Of a stretch of 64,000 nt of DNA, positions 26,469 to 35,353 are shown piece by piece; position 1 is the first letter of the stretch; each line of letters begins with the position of its first letter. The position numbers were made by a program, and so were the translations under genes. The DNA comes from Chryseobacterium lathyri (GTDB lineage: Bacteria > Bacteroidota > Bacteroidia > Flavobacteriales > Weeksellaceae): the NCBI RefSeq assembly GCF_030812195.1, contig NZ_JAUSSF010000002.1:806001-870000 (forward strand), read 5' to 3'. Below the pieces are notes generated by a model. The model ran no database searches, was not told the DNA's origin, and saw only the letters and a program-made list of their open reading frames with translations.

Positions 26469-27419
26469 TTACTTTTTGATAAGTCCTAATTCAATAAGTC
26501 TTTCATGTAAAAATTCTCCTGCAGTCGTATCTTCGTATAACTTAGGATTATTTTCGTCAATACAGTTTTCAAGGGCATTCAATGACATTTCACTCACCGG
26601 ATGCATAAAGAACGGAATAGAGTACCTTGAAGTTCCCCATAATTCTCTCGGAGGATTAACTACTCTGTGAATGGTGGATTTCAGCTTGTTGTTGGTATGT
26701 CTGGACAGCATGTCTCCAACATTGATCATTAATTCGTCCGGTTCTGCAATTGCATCGATCCATTCTCCGTTGTGGTTTTGCACCTGAAGACCTTTTCCCT
26801 GAGATCCCATCAAAAGAGTGATCAGGTTAATGTCTCCATGAGCAGCAGCTCTTACCGCATCATCCGGCTCCTGAGTAATTGGGGGATAGTGGATAGGTCT
26901 TAAAATAGAGTTTCCTTCAGCAATTTTATCATCAAAATAAAACTCGTCCAGACCAAGATAAAGAGCCAGAGCCCTTAATACATACTGACCTGTTTTTTCA
27001 AGCATTTGGTAAGCTTCTTTACCTACTTCATTGAACTTTGGAAGTTCCTCAACGATTACGTTGTCAGGATACTGGGATTTGTATTTTGAATCATCAGACA
27101 CATACTGTCCGAAATGCCAAAATTCTTTTAAATCACCTTTTTTGAAACCTTTAGCGGTCTCTTTACCGAATCCTACGTAGCCTCTCTGGCCACCGATTCC
27201 TGGAATTTCATACTTCTGCTTCGTTTCTACTGGCTGGTCAAAAAAGTTTTTAACCTCTCCGTAGAGTTCATCTACTAGTTTGTCATCAAGAAAATGGCCT
27301 TTTAAGGCAACAAAACCAATTTCTTCATAAGCTTTTCCGATTTCATTTACAAATTTCTGTTTGCGTTCCGGGTTGTCCGAAAGGAAATCACGCAGGTCTA
27401 CACTAGGTATTTTATCCAT
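26469..27419 (-). CDS. Isopenicillin N synthase-like 2-oxoglutarate/Fe(II) dioxygenase
   Basis: From the ATG at 27419 (MDKIPSVDLRDF) the protein is 316 aa. The N-terminal DIOX_N region is present. The facial triad is His-x-Asp in AAHGDINLITLLM and the later His in TIHRVVNPP. The RYSIPFFMHP motif is the 2-oxoglutarate or substrate-binding Arg-x-Ser. It is a non-heme iron oxygenase of unknown substrate. No antibiotic pathway genes are near, so the family name is not a clue to its product. Confidence 0.85.
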   Translation of the reverse strand: MDKIPSVDLRDFLSDNPERKQKFVNEIGKAYEEIGFVALKGHFLDDKLVDELYGEVKNFFDQPVETKQKYEIPGIGGQRGYVGFGKETAKGFKKGDLKEFWHFGQYVSDDSKYKSQYPDNVIVEELPKFNEVGKEAYQMLEKTGQYVLRALALYLGLDEFYFDDKIAEGNSILRPIHYPPITQEPDDAVRAAAHGDINLITLLMGSQGKGLQVQNHNGEWIDAIAEPDELMINVGDMLSRHTNNKLKSTIHRVVNPPRELWGTSRYSIPFFMHPVSEMSLNALENCIDENNPKLYEDTTAGEFLHERLIELGLIKK

Positions 27420-27503
27420 TTTTAGAAATTTACGAATCACAAAATTACATATTTTTTAAATGAAATGATTTTAAAATAAGTATTTATCAGCTAAATTTGC
27501 TGT

Positions 27504-29180
27504 ATGAAAAAATATTCTTCTAAGAGAAGTATTCAGATACTTGCCCATCTTCTTCAGCAGTACGGAATTTCAGATGTCATCATTTCCCCGGGGTCCAGAA
27601 ATGCTCCCTTGGCTATTCATTTTTCAGAAATTAACACCTTCAACTGTTACAGTATTGTAGATGAAAGAAGTGCAGCTTTTGTAGGAATAGGAATGGCTAA
27701 AAGTGAGAAAAAGCCGGTAGCAATAACGTGTACCAGCGGTTCTGCAGTGGCAAACTATTATCCTGCAGTTACAGAAGCTTTCTATCAGAATATTCCACTT
27801 TTGATCCTCACTGCCGACCGGCCTACAGATTTTGTAGATATTTTTGACGGGCAGACCATCAGGCAGAAAGATATTTTTCATCAGCATTCTTATGGAGACT
27901 TTCAGCTCTTGGAAGACAGTAAAGAAAATGCAGAGGACGTTAATTTTGACATTATTAAAAAAGCTATCGAGCTCTGTTTTGAAAAACAGGGACCGGTACA
28001 TATCAACATTCCTTTAGAGGAGCCATTGTACGAATTGGTTTCAGAACTTCCCTCTTTTCCTACTGTTGAAAAAACGATCAGGCATAAGGAATATGAAGTG
28101 CCATCCAATTTAATCGCAGACTGGCATACTTCTCAAAGGATTATGATTCTGGTGGGAACCAAAGATCACAGCCCTGAACTGGAAAACCAATTGACACAGC
28201 TGGTGAAAAACCATTCTGTTGTTGTATTGAGTGAAGCTAATTCCAACCTGTATCATGAGAAATTTTTCAGACATATTGACCGCTATATCTTTAATTTTAC
28301 CGAAGAGGATTATAAAACCTATGCTCCGGATCTTCTGATCACGGTAGGGCAGAATGTGGTTTCCAAAAAAGTAAAGCAGTTCCTGAGAAATGCCCGCCCG
28401 AAGCAGCACTGGCACCTGGATGAAGTATGGCAGCCGGATACTTATTTCTCTCTGACTGAAAAGATTGAAGTGAAGCCTGAGGTTTTCTTTTCCAAACTTT
28501 TGAAGTTTATTAACCTTGAGCCGAGAGCCTACTTTAATCTTTGGGATGTTTTAAGGGATAAAAAGGACGCCAGACATGAGCAGTTCCTGAATAAGGCTGA
28601 ATTTTCAGATTTTTATTTCTTTAATAAAGCTTCACAGACCATTCCTGAAAACTATAATATCCATTTCAGTAATTCATCAGCGATAAGATATGCACAGCTG
28701 TTTGATTTTGGAAAAAGGAAAATGTACTGCAACAGAGGAACAAGCGGTATAGATGGCTCTACTTCTACAGCGATGGGCTTTGCCATAAAAAATGCGAACC
28801 CTACTTTGCTTATTACGGGAGATTTAGGATTCTTCTATGACATTAATGGGCTTTGGAACCAATATATTCCACCGTTTGTAAGAATTATTATTTTCAATAA
28901 CGGTGAAGGGAATATCTTTAAAATCATTCCGGGACCAGGCAACGCAAATCCTAATACTTTAGATGAATTTATAGCAACAAAACACCGCAAACATGCAGAA
29001 CATCTGGCGAAACATTTCGGATTCTCTTACATTAAAGTAGAAGACGAGCCTACGCTGGACAGGGTTCTGGAGAATTTCTTTAAACCGGACCTTCAGCCAA
29101 AAATCCTTGAAGTAAATACATACGGGAAAAACAGTGCGGATGTTCAGAAAGCTTATTTTGAATTCATGAAGGGAAATTAA
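27504..29180 (+). CDS. menD: 2-succinyl-5-enolpyruvyl-6-hydroxy-3-cyclohexene-1-carboxylate synthase MenD
   Basis: MenD is a thiamine diphosphate enzyme that joins isochorismate and 2-oxoglutarate-derived semialdehyde in menaquinone synthesis. The 558-aa length is typical. N-terminal PGSRNAPLAIHF, the ThDP Glu in IVDERSAAFVGIGMA, VAITCTSGSAVANYYPA, and the C-terminal metal-binding LLITGDLGFFYDINGL are present. Its stop overlaps the stop of the convergent pabC gene by four bases. Confidence 0.95.
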   Translation: MKKYSSKRSIQILAHLLQQYGISDVIISPGSRNAPLAIHFSEINTFNCYSIVDERSAAFVGIGMAKSEKKPVAITCTSGSAVANYYPAVTEAFYQNIPLLILTADRPTDFVDIFDGQTIRQKDIFHQHSYGDFQLLEDSKENAEDVNFDIIKKAIELCFEKQGPVHINIPLEEPLYELVSELPSFPTVEKTIRHKEYEVPSNLIADWHTSQRIMILVGTKDHSPELENQLTQLVKNHSVVVLSEANSNLYHEKFFRHIDRYIFNFTEEDYKTYAPDLLITVGQNVVSKKVKQFLRNARPKQHWHLDEVWQPDTYFSLTEKIEVKPEVFFSKLLKFINLEPRAYFNLWDVLRDKKDARHEQFLNKAEFSDFYFFNKASQTIPENYNIHFSNSSAIRYAQLFDFGKRKMYCNRGTSGIDGSTSTAMGFAIKNANPTLLITGDLGFFYDINGLWNQYIPPFVRIIIFNNGEGNIFKIIPGPGNANPNTLDEFIATKHRKHAEHLAKHFGFSYIKVEDEPTLDRVLENFFKPDLQPKILEVNTYGKNSADVQKAYFEFMKGN

Positions 29181-29803
29181 AGGTCAAGATATTCTTCGTT
29201 CCCGGGTAAATTTGTAATCTTGTCAATAGGATAAATAAACATATCATCAAAGTCATTCAGGGCATTAATCAGTTGAAAATGAGAAAACTGCTTAATATTT
29301 TGAAGGGTGATTTCGGTTTCCTTTATCTTTTTATGTTTTAGGAGGTTCTGTCTCTGTACACCGTTCAGAAGATAGGTGGCCGGAGTAAACCAGTCCTTAC
29401 CTTTTAGGAAAAGAATATTGGAAAAAGAAGTGTCGGTAATGTGGTTGTTTTTCACAATGATGATCTCTTCAGCTTTTGATTTCATTTTCATTTTTTCCAG
29501 CTCTTTGCGGTCTTCAAACTTGAAAGAGTAGTCAAAGCTGTTGTTTTCAACCAGCTGGAAGCTCTGTATCTCAGGAATGGCATATGGGATCATCATCGTC
29601 CGTACCCTTTTATCCAGGTCATAGGAGAGTCTCAGTTTAAAAAGACCATCTTCATCATGTTCGAGATTTTTGAAGATCTTGGCCAGGTCGATAGAGCCCT
29701 CTTTCCCAAAATGGGCAAAAGTCTGGTTAATACGTTTTTGGTGTAGTTCCAAAAGAAAAATCTCCTGGTCTTCTACTTTTATGCTTTCAATGAATTGGGA
29801 CAT
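29177..29803 (-). CDS. pabC: Aminotransferase class IV, probable aminodeoxychorismate lyase PabC
   Basis: This 208-aa PLP enzyme would cleave aminodeoxychorismate to p-aminobenzoate and pyruvate for folate. IIVKNNHITDTSFSNILFLKG is the fold-IV signature and LNGVQRQNLLKHK is a PLP-phosphate binding block. Its length is a bit short for the family. Its start overlaps the end of pabB by 17 bp, which supports the functional link. Confidence 0.8.
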   Translation of the reverse strand: MSQFIESIKVEDQEIFLLELHQKRINQTFAHFGKEGSIDLAKIFKNLEHDEDGLFKLRLSYDLDKRVRTMMIPYAIPEIQSFQLVENNSFDYSFKFEDRKELEKMKMKSKAEEIIIVKNNHITDTSFSNILFLKGKDWFTPATYLLNGVQRQNLLKHKKIKETEITLQNIKQFSHFQLINALNDFDDMFIYPIDKITNLPGNEEYLDL

Positions 29804-30764
29804 AGATTTTATTTTTCATTTCCTGATATTCGTCTTCTAATTTGCTCATATGGGTTATACCGCCACCACTTTTGAAATAAAGCTGGTCGCCTTCCTTTTC
29901 AATAAAGCGGATCATTACGCAGCTGTCAAGATTTTCACCGTCAAACCAACCGCATACTCCGGTATAATAGCCTCTGTCATACCCTTCCGCATCTAAGATT
30001 ATTTCCAGCGTTTTAGGTTTGGGTGCTCCTAGAATTGATCCGGCGGGAAGCAGTTTTTTCATTATGCTGCCTATTTTTCCTGCAAACTCAGGTTTTACAT
30101 TCCCTGAAATTTCAGAACTCATGGCATACAGGTCTTTTTGCTGCGTCCTGATGAGGTCTATATGCTGGAACTGATCAACTTTTACATCATCTGCAACTAT
30201 ACTGAGGTCATTCCGGAGAAGATCCACGACTGTATAATGCTCTGCTTTTTCTTTTTTATCGTTTTTCAAAATTTCAGCTGCATTTTCCAATGATGCATCA
30301 ATAGTGCCTTTCATGGGATAGGTCAAGATTTTGCCGTCAACAATCTTTACAAAAGTTTCAGGAGAAAAAAATACAAAAAAATCTTTATAAAACACTTTGT
30401 ACTTTGCAATTGAATGATAAAAAATTTCTTTAAGGCTTAAATTCGTCTGAACTTCGGTCTTTCTGGTATAGTTTGCAAGGTAAGAGTTTCCAAGGCGGAT
30501 ATTTTTCTGAACTTTGTCGAATCCTTCTTTAAAGCTTTCAAGCGTTTCCGGAAATGGAGTCCATTCGATTTTTTTATTGAGAGCGTATTTCTCTTTTGAG
30601 TTTGAAAAGCTTTGAAAATCAATTAACAAGCCTGATTCTTTAATCTCATTTTCCTTATAGACCTCTACATTTTCCGCAAGGAAATCGATCATGAAAAAGT
30701 ACGGAACCTTCTGAAGGGAAAGTTCGTCCATTTCCATAAATTTTTGATGATTCATTGAAAACAT
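29787..30764 (-). CDS. pabB: Aminodeoxychorismate synthase component I (PabB)
   Basis: This 325-aa chorismate-binding enzyme converts chorismate to aminodeoxychorismate. The C-terminal block LLPAGSILGAPKPKTLEII and YYTGVCGWFDG are the family signature. LLRNDLSIVADDV and YPMKGTIDAS are also typical. An internal Met (residue 4, 30755) is a possible alternative start. It precedes and overlaps pabC by 17 bp, so the two form a p-aminobenzoate operon. The glutaminase component is not in the window. Confidence 0.88.
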   Translation of the reverse strand: MFSMNHQKFMEMDELSLQKVPYFFMIDFLAENVEVYKENEIKESGLLIDFQSFSNSKEKYALNKKIEWTPFPETLESFKEGFDKVQKNIRLGNSYLANYTRKTEVQTNLSLKEIFYHSIAKYKVFYKDFFVFFSPETFVKIVDGKILTYPMKGTIDASLENAAEILKNDKKEKAEHYTVVDLLRNDLSIVADDVKVDQFQHIDLIRTQQKDLYAMSSEISGNVKPEFAGKIGSIMKKLLPAGSILGAPKPKTLEIILDAEGYDRGYYTGVCGWFDGENLDSCVMIRFIEKEGDQLYFKSGGGITHMSKLEDEYQEMKNKIYVPIH

Positions 30765-30811
30765 CCTGCAAAAATAATTAATGATGACTACTTTTGTAGA
30801 AATTTTTTTAA

Positions 30812-31534
30812 ATGCAGAGCAGATATCCTCAGAAACCGGGAATAGATTTTATATTGAAGCAGGCTTTTTTCTATTGGAATAAGACTCTTTTCTTTCAGTT
30901 AGTATTTTCAATTTTTTATTTTGGAATTTTTTTTACTGTCTTTTTCTTCTTTGACGGAAGATATGGTATCCTGGCCCAGTATGCAGAAGCCGCAAAATAT
31001 GCAAAAGATGGAGTAGAAGCATATTCTGCACAGGTTTTGAAAATGCAGTCCAACCCGGGGTTTCAATATTTTTCCTGGGCTATTATAGGGACTTCTATTT
31101 TTCTTTACCCCCTTAATATCGGGTTTTATCAGATTTACAGGAAAATTGACCTAAATGAAAAACTGGAGTTGGGCGATCTTCTTGTGGGCTACAACGGATT
31201 TAATTTTTTCAAATATATAGGATATTATATTTTCTGGTCATTTGTCTATATTTATACATTTCAGACCATTATCCTTGCCGTTATATGGGTGTTTGTCACC
31301 ATTTTTGTAGCCCCGCTCATGTTTTTTACCAATAAGAGGATTTTCGAAGCAATTTCATTGAACCTGCAGGCATTAAGAAAATATTTTTTAGAAATACTCG
31401 TATGCGTTATTGTGGCGGTTTTCTTTAAGTATATCGGATTTGCATTGTTTTTTATAGGGGGACTCTTTACATTTCCGTTTTGGAACGCAATGATTTACTC
31501 ACTGTATAAAACGGTTTTCTCGGAAAAAAGTTAA
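30812..31534 (+). CDS. Multi-pass membrane protein of unknown function
   Basis: This 240-aa protein has about five hydrophobic segments (near 25-50, 88-108, 138-172 as two, and 190-230). It matches a conserved flavobacterial family without known function. It is followed 72 nt later by another membrane protein of similar size and then by an AI-2E-type transporter gene. The three probably form one transcription unit. Confidence 0.65.
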   Translation: MQSRYPQKPGIDFILKQAFFYWNKTLFFQLVFSIFYFGIFFTVFFFFDGRYGILAQYAEAAKYAKDGVEAYSAQVLKMQSNPGFQYFSWAIIGTSIFLYPLNIGFYQIYRKIDLNEKLELGDLLVGYNGFNFFKYIGYYIFWSFVYIYTFQTIILAVIWVFVTIFVAPLMFFTNKRIFEAISLNLQALRKYFLEILVCVIVAVFFKYIGFALFFIGGLFTFPFWNAMIYSLYKTVFSEKS

Positions 31535-31606
31535 ATTTTAAAAAGGTTTAATATGTTTTTATGCCAAAAAAAGTTAAATTTGGTGAAACCATTAAAATAT
31601 TAAACT

Positions 31607-32344
31607 ATGTCAGAATTTAATGAATTTGATCAGCAGGGATCCGTTCCAAATAAGGATACAGGATCTATTATTTCGCATTCTTTTGAAATGTATAAAGGCG
31701 TTTTCCTTTACGGGATCGTCGCTATGATAATTTACCTTATAGGAGGGTTCATCATACAGTCTGTCAGCGGGTTCAATTCCGCATCTATGATGGAGGAAAT
31801 GAGAGATGCGGGAGGAGATTACTCAAGTTTCAGCTACTGGAATGCCCCGGGGTTTTCGCTTTATCTTTCATTGTCAGGTCTTTTGGGGATTTTACTTGCT
31901 CCATTATATGTAGGACTGATTTACATTGTGAATAAATATAACACTAAAAGCCAGATTGATTTTGCAGATCTATTCATCGGGTACAAGCAGAATTTTGTGA
32001 ATATCCTGATCTACAGTATTCTTTCAGGAATTATTTCAAGTGTTGCGATGGCACTTTGCTTCTTCCCGATTATCTTTGTTTATCCTTTCCTTTTATTGGG
32101 ATATCCTATCTTGTTATTTGAAAATGCATCGGCTACTGAAGCATTAGGGAAGTCTTTCAACATAGCCAAAGAAAATTACGGAACGTTTCTTGGTACAACC
32201 GTACTGGGAGCACTGATCTCTATTGCCGGAATAGTTCTGTGTGGGATTGGTATTATTTTAACAGCCCCTTTCATGATGATCGTCATGTATTCTGCTTACT
32301 GTGCTTTTTTAGGAAAACCTAGACAAATCGAATTTAAGAAATAA
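31607..32344 (+). CDS. Multi-pass membrane protein, Bacteroidota family
   Basis: This 245-aa protein has several membrane helices: VFLYGIVAMIIYLIGGFII, LSLSGLLGILLAPLYVGLI, ILIYSILSGIISSVAM and later. In databases similar flavobacterial proteins are often wrongly called beta-carotene monooxygenase. There is no such active site here. It is linked to the preceding membrane gene by topology and to the downstream transporter by a 23-nt gap. Confidence 0.7.
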   Translation: MSEFNEFDQQGSVPNKDTGSIISHSFEMYKGVFLYGIVAMIIYLIGGFIIQSVSGFNSASMMEEMRDAGGDYSSFSYWNAPGFSLYLSLSGLLGILLAPLYVGLIYIVNKYNTKSQIDFADLFIGYKQNFVNILIYSILSGIISSVAMALCFFPIIFVYPFLLLGYPILLFENASATEALGKSFNIAKENYGTFLGTTVLGALISIAGIVLCGIGIILTAPFMMIVMYSAYCAFLGKPRQIEFKK

Positions 32345-32367
32345 AATAAAAAGATAGAAAAAACACG

Positions 32368-33450
32368 ATGAATAAAGATAAACAGATAAGCAATGTTGCC
32401 ATAAAACAAGTTGCCCTGCTGGCTATAATTCTGGTGCTTACCGGACTGATCTGTTTTAATCTTTCACTGTTCATACCGTCAGTGCTTGGAGCGGTCACTA
32501 TTTATGTGGTCTGTAGAAGGTATAACTTCTATCTACAGGAAGAAAAAAAATGGAAACCCTGGCAGGCATCGCTTGTTCTGATGCTGGCCAGTCTTGTTAT
32601 CCTTATTCTTCCGATCTATTTTATTGCTGACCTTCTGATTGATAAACTGGGGAATGCACAGGTTTATATGACAAAATTCAATGTGTTTCTGGATAAAATA
32701 CATTCATATATCTATTCAAAAACAAGCTTTGATATTCTCAGCAAAGAGAATATGGATAAAGTAAAGAGTTCTGCGGGAAAGTTTTCCACTTCAGCAGTGA
32801 GCGGGACATTTAATACCCTGACTGTGGTATTGTCCATGTATTTTATTCTCTATTTTATGCTGGACAGGCCAAGATTGTTTGAGAAAATCCTTAGTTCTTC
32901 CGCTCCATTAAAGAGGGCCAATATTTCTTTAATCGGCGATAAGCTGAGAAAGCTGATTATGGCCAATGCGATTGGAATTCCTGTTGTGGCTTTAGGGCAG
33001 GGGATTGTAGCTCTGGTAGGATACTTTATCTTTGGAGCCCCTAGTCCGGTACTTCTTTTTGCTTTAACGGCTGCTGCTTCAATGGTTCCTGTCGTAGGTG
33101 CGGCTATTGTGTACATTCCGGTATGTATTTTCATGATCGCAGAAGGTAATACAGGGCAAGGATTGGGTTTGGCTGTCTATTGTTTAGTAGTGGTTGGACT
33201 TACGGATAACCTGCTTCGCTTCACCCTTCTAAAGAAACTCGAAAATATCCATCCATTGAATACCGTGTTCGGAATTATCATGGGAATGAATTTATTTGGT
33301 TTTATGGGGCTTATTTTCGGTCCTATCCTTATTTCGTTTACCATGCTTCTGATCCAGATTTACAGAAATGAGTTTTCAGATGAAGATACGCCACCGGACC
33401 TTAAACTGCCGGATAATGATGATGAAGAAAAGGTTAATTTAATTGTATAA
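32368..33450 (+). CDS. AI-2E family transporter
   Basis: This 360-aa protein has the family architecture: two N-terminal helices, LASLVILILPIYFIADLL, a long amphipathic loop, then LTVVLSMYFILYFMLDRPRL. The conserved C-terminal block has ALTAAASMVPVVGAAIVYIPV and VFGIIMGMNLFGFMGLIFGPI. Family members export or exchange small molecules or ions, and AI-2 is only the namesake. The acidic tail ends two bases before the next start. Confidence 0.88.
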   Translation: MNKDKQISNVAIKQVALLAIILVLTGLICFNLSLFIPSVLGAVTIYVVCRRYNFYLQEEKKWKPWQASLVLMLASLVILILPIYFIADLLIDKLGNAQVYMTKFNVFLDKIHSYIYSKTSFDILSKENMDKVKSSAGKFSTSAVSGTFNTLTVVLSMYFILYFMLDRPRLFEKILSSSAPLKRANISLIGDKLRKLIMANAIGIPVVALGQGIVALVGYFIFGAPSPVLLFALTAAASMVPVVGAAIVYIPVCIFMIAEGNTGQGLGLAVYCLVVVGLTDNLLRFTLLKKLENIHPLNTVFGIIMGMNLFGFMGLIFGPILISFTMLLIQIYRNEFSDEDTPPDLKLPDNDDEEKVNLIV

Positions 33451-33451
33451 A

Positions 33452-33679
33452 ATGGAAGGTGTAAATTCAGAAATATTAAAAGAAATCTGCATCGTAAAGA
33501 TGCCTTTCGGAAAATACGAAGGAACAATACTTGCTGATCTTCCGGTAAGTTACCTGGAATGGTTCAACAGAAAAGGAATGCCTAAAGGGAAATTGGGGAT
33601 GCAGCTTTCAACCATTTACGAGATTAAATTAAACGGTCTGATGGAACTTTTGATCCCTATCCAGGCTTCTTTAAGATAA
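33452..33679 (+). CDS. DUF3820 family protein
   Basis: This 75-aa protein has the DUF3820 motif MPFGKYEGTILADLPVSYLEWF. I start it at the ATG at 33452, just after the transporter stop (TATAAAATG). It is the last chromosomal gene before the island. The original terminator of this gene was split by the island insertion at 33715-33727. Confidence 0.85.
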   Translation: MEGVNSEILKEICIVKMPFGKYEGTILADLPVSYLEWFNRKGMPKGKLGMQLSTIYEIKLNGLMELLIPIQASLR

Positions 33680-33703
33680 GAAAGATCTTTTCTGACTATA
33701 AAT

Positions 33704-33727
33704 ATAACTAGGGGCGGCATCGAAGAT
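33704..33727 (+). repeat. attL: left junction of the mobile island
   Basis: The core CGGCATCGAAGAT (33715-33727) is repeated exactly at 49097-49109. The outer flank ATAACTAGGGG belongs to the chromosome. Joining 33704-33727 to 49110-49124 restores a perfect palindrome with an 18-bp stem and a GAA loop, that is, the pre-insertion terminator. This shows directly where recombination took place. The bases on each side of the 13-bp core differ between the two ends. Confidence 0.88.
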
Positions 33728-33749
33728 ACTGGTGCGCCTGAAATCAAAT

Positions 33750-33801
33750 GAAAACCCTTGAAACGAGTTTCGTGTAATGACGGCTCTTTTCAGGGGTTTT
33801 C
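33750..33801 (+). terminator. Element-borne hairpin just inside attL
   Basis: GAAAACCCTTGAAA (33750-33763) pairs with TTTCAGGGGTTTTC (33788-33801) with one mismatch, and a T-rich stretch follows. It lies 23 nt inside the island and would stop transcription coming from the DUF3820 gene, whose own terminator was broken by the insertion. Confidence 0.65.
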
Positions 33802-33861
33802 TGTTTTGTTACATTTCGTATTTACGGCTCAAAACTTCAAATTTTTTCATTGAATTTCGTA

Positions 33862-33882
33862 AATGTCGGAAAGATGTCGGAA
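33862..33882 (+). repeat. Left end pair of ATGTCGGAA repeats
   Basis: Two copies of ATGTCGGAA lie 11 bp apart. A block at the right end (49017-49037) matches it at 20 of 21 bases in the same orientation. Such pairs near both attachment cores are typical arm-type binding sites for an integrase or its directionality factor. Confidence 0.6.
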
Positions 33883-33961
33883 CAAAGCTGGCGCTGATTT
33901 TTTGAATTCGCTCGTATCATATGAAAATTAATTTATTTAACCAAATTTTAACATGTGACAA

Positions 33962-33993
33962 TTTGTCAGTATTGTTAAAATTTCGTATCTTTG
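33962..33993 (+). promoter_or_regulatory. Promoter of the integrase gene
   Basis: TTTG (33962-33965) and TATCTTTG (33986-33993) with a 20-nt spacer match the Bacteroidota consensus TTTG-N19/20-TAnnTTTG. The start codon at 34044 is 50 nt further on. Confidence 0.75.
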
Positions 33994-34043
33994 CACTCCT
34001 CAAAAAGCTTGAGGTAATACTAACATTTAAATCCAAGTAAATT

Positions 34044-35339
34044 ATGTTAAAGACAAAGTTTTTTGTCAGACACAAGTCTGGCGAAGTAATTACGCCTATT
34101 TATGTGCGTGTAAGTAATGGTCGAGCGTTCGACTTAAAAGTAGCAACTAAAGAAACCTGTATTGCATCCCGTTGGGATGAAGTGAACGGAATGATGAAAG
34201 AGAGGTTTTTCGTCGAGCAAAAGGGTAAATTGGTTGAGAAAAGAGATGGGGTTACGAGGGCTTTATTTATTGAAAGTCGAGAGGTCAACGAAAGACTTCA
34301 AGACTTGACTAAAAAGATTGATAAAGCCTTTAAAGAAGCCGAAGGAGTAGAATTTAATACAGAGTGGTTGAAAAGCGTAATTAATCCCCTTGTTGTAGTG
34401 GAAAATACTGTTCCAGATGATTTTGTGTCATTCTGTCCTATGTTTATTGAGCAAAAGAAGCATGATATCTCCAAAGGCTACACTATTAAGATTAACTGTC
34501 TAAAAAGGATTATTAAGGAATTTTTGAAGCATAGTAAAAAGAAGACTTTAAAATTCAGTGAAATTAATATGAAATTCAAAGTAGATTTTGAAAAGTACTG
34601 TTATGAAGTGATGGGGTATTCAGTAAATTATACTTCTACAAATCTTAGACTACTACGAATAATTGCCTATCAAGCGGAAAGAAATGGAATTAAGCTACAT
34701 TCTCAAATCAAATTGGTTAAGTCAAAAGAAGAGAAAACGATTTTCCAAATCTTGAATTCTGCCGAATTAGAAGCTATTGAGACTCATGTTTTTGAAGATG
34801 CAGAATTAGATAATATCCGTGATTGGTTGATTATTTCGGTGTACAGTGGTCAAAGAATTTCGGACTTTATGAGATTTAACGTAGAAATGCTTACTAAAGA
34901 AAAGCTTGATAATGATCAAGAAAGCTACTTTTTGAACTTTATTCAAGATAAAACAAGCCATGTTTTACATTTACCTGTTCATCCAAAGATTTTGGAGATA
35001 CTCAATAAAAGGGGTTTTCAATTTCCTGCTAAATATGATGAGGATAAGTATAATTTATTAGTGAAAACCGTTTGTAAAGATGCAGGAATCACCGAGGTGT
35101 GTTACGGAGGAATTGAAAAAGGTAAAAGAAAAGTCTTTGCTAATTATCCAAAACATGAGCTTATTACAAGTCACATCGGAAGAAGGAGCTTTGCAAGTAA
35201 TAATTACGGTAAAATACCAACCCCTTTATTAATGGTGGCGACTGGCCATAAATCTGAGGATATGTTTCTTAGGTACATTGGAAAAGTAGATAGGCAACAA
35301 TCTCATGCACTAGCCAGTTACTTTATGATTAATAATTAA
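34044..35339 (+). CDS. Tyrosine recombinase (island integrase)
   Basis: This 431-aa recombinase has a Bacteroidota-type N-terminal arm-binding and SAM-like core-binding region (about 1-215). The catalytic domain carries Arg271 (YSGQRISDF), His377-x-x-Arg380 (SHIGRRSF), His402 (ATGHKSED) and the nucleophile Tyr411 (LRYIGK). The full R-H-R-H-Y set is present, so it should be active. It is the first gene inside attL and reads inward. It would catalyse integration at the 13-bp core in the terminator shared with uvrB, and probably excision with the next gene product. Confidence 0.95.
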   Translation: MLKTKFFVRHKSGEVITPIYVRVSNGRAFDLKVATKETCIASRWDEVNGMMKERFFVEQKGKLVEKRDGVTRALFIESREVNERLQDLTKKIDKAFKEAEGVEFNTEWLKSVINPLVVVENTVPDDFVSFCPMFIEQKKHDISKGYTIKINCLKRIIKEFLKHSKKKTLKFSEINMKFKVDFEKYCYEVMGYSVNYTSTNLRLLRIIAYQAERNGIKLHSQIKLVKSKEEKTIFQILNSAELEAIETHVFEDAELDNIRDWLIISVYSGQRISDFMRFNVEMLTKEKLDNDQESYFLNFIQDKTSHVLHLPVHPKILEILNKRGFQFPAKYDEDKYNLLVKTVCKDAGITEVCYGGIEKGKRKVFANYPKHELITSHIGRRSFASNNYGKIPTPLLMVATGHKSEDMFLRYIGKVDRQQSHALASYFMINN

Positions 35340-35353
35340 TTAAATAATATAGA

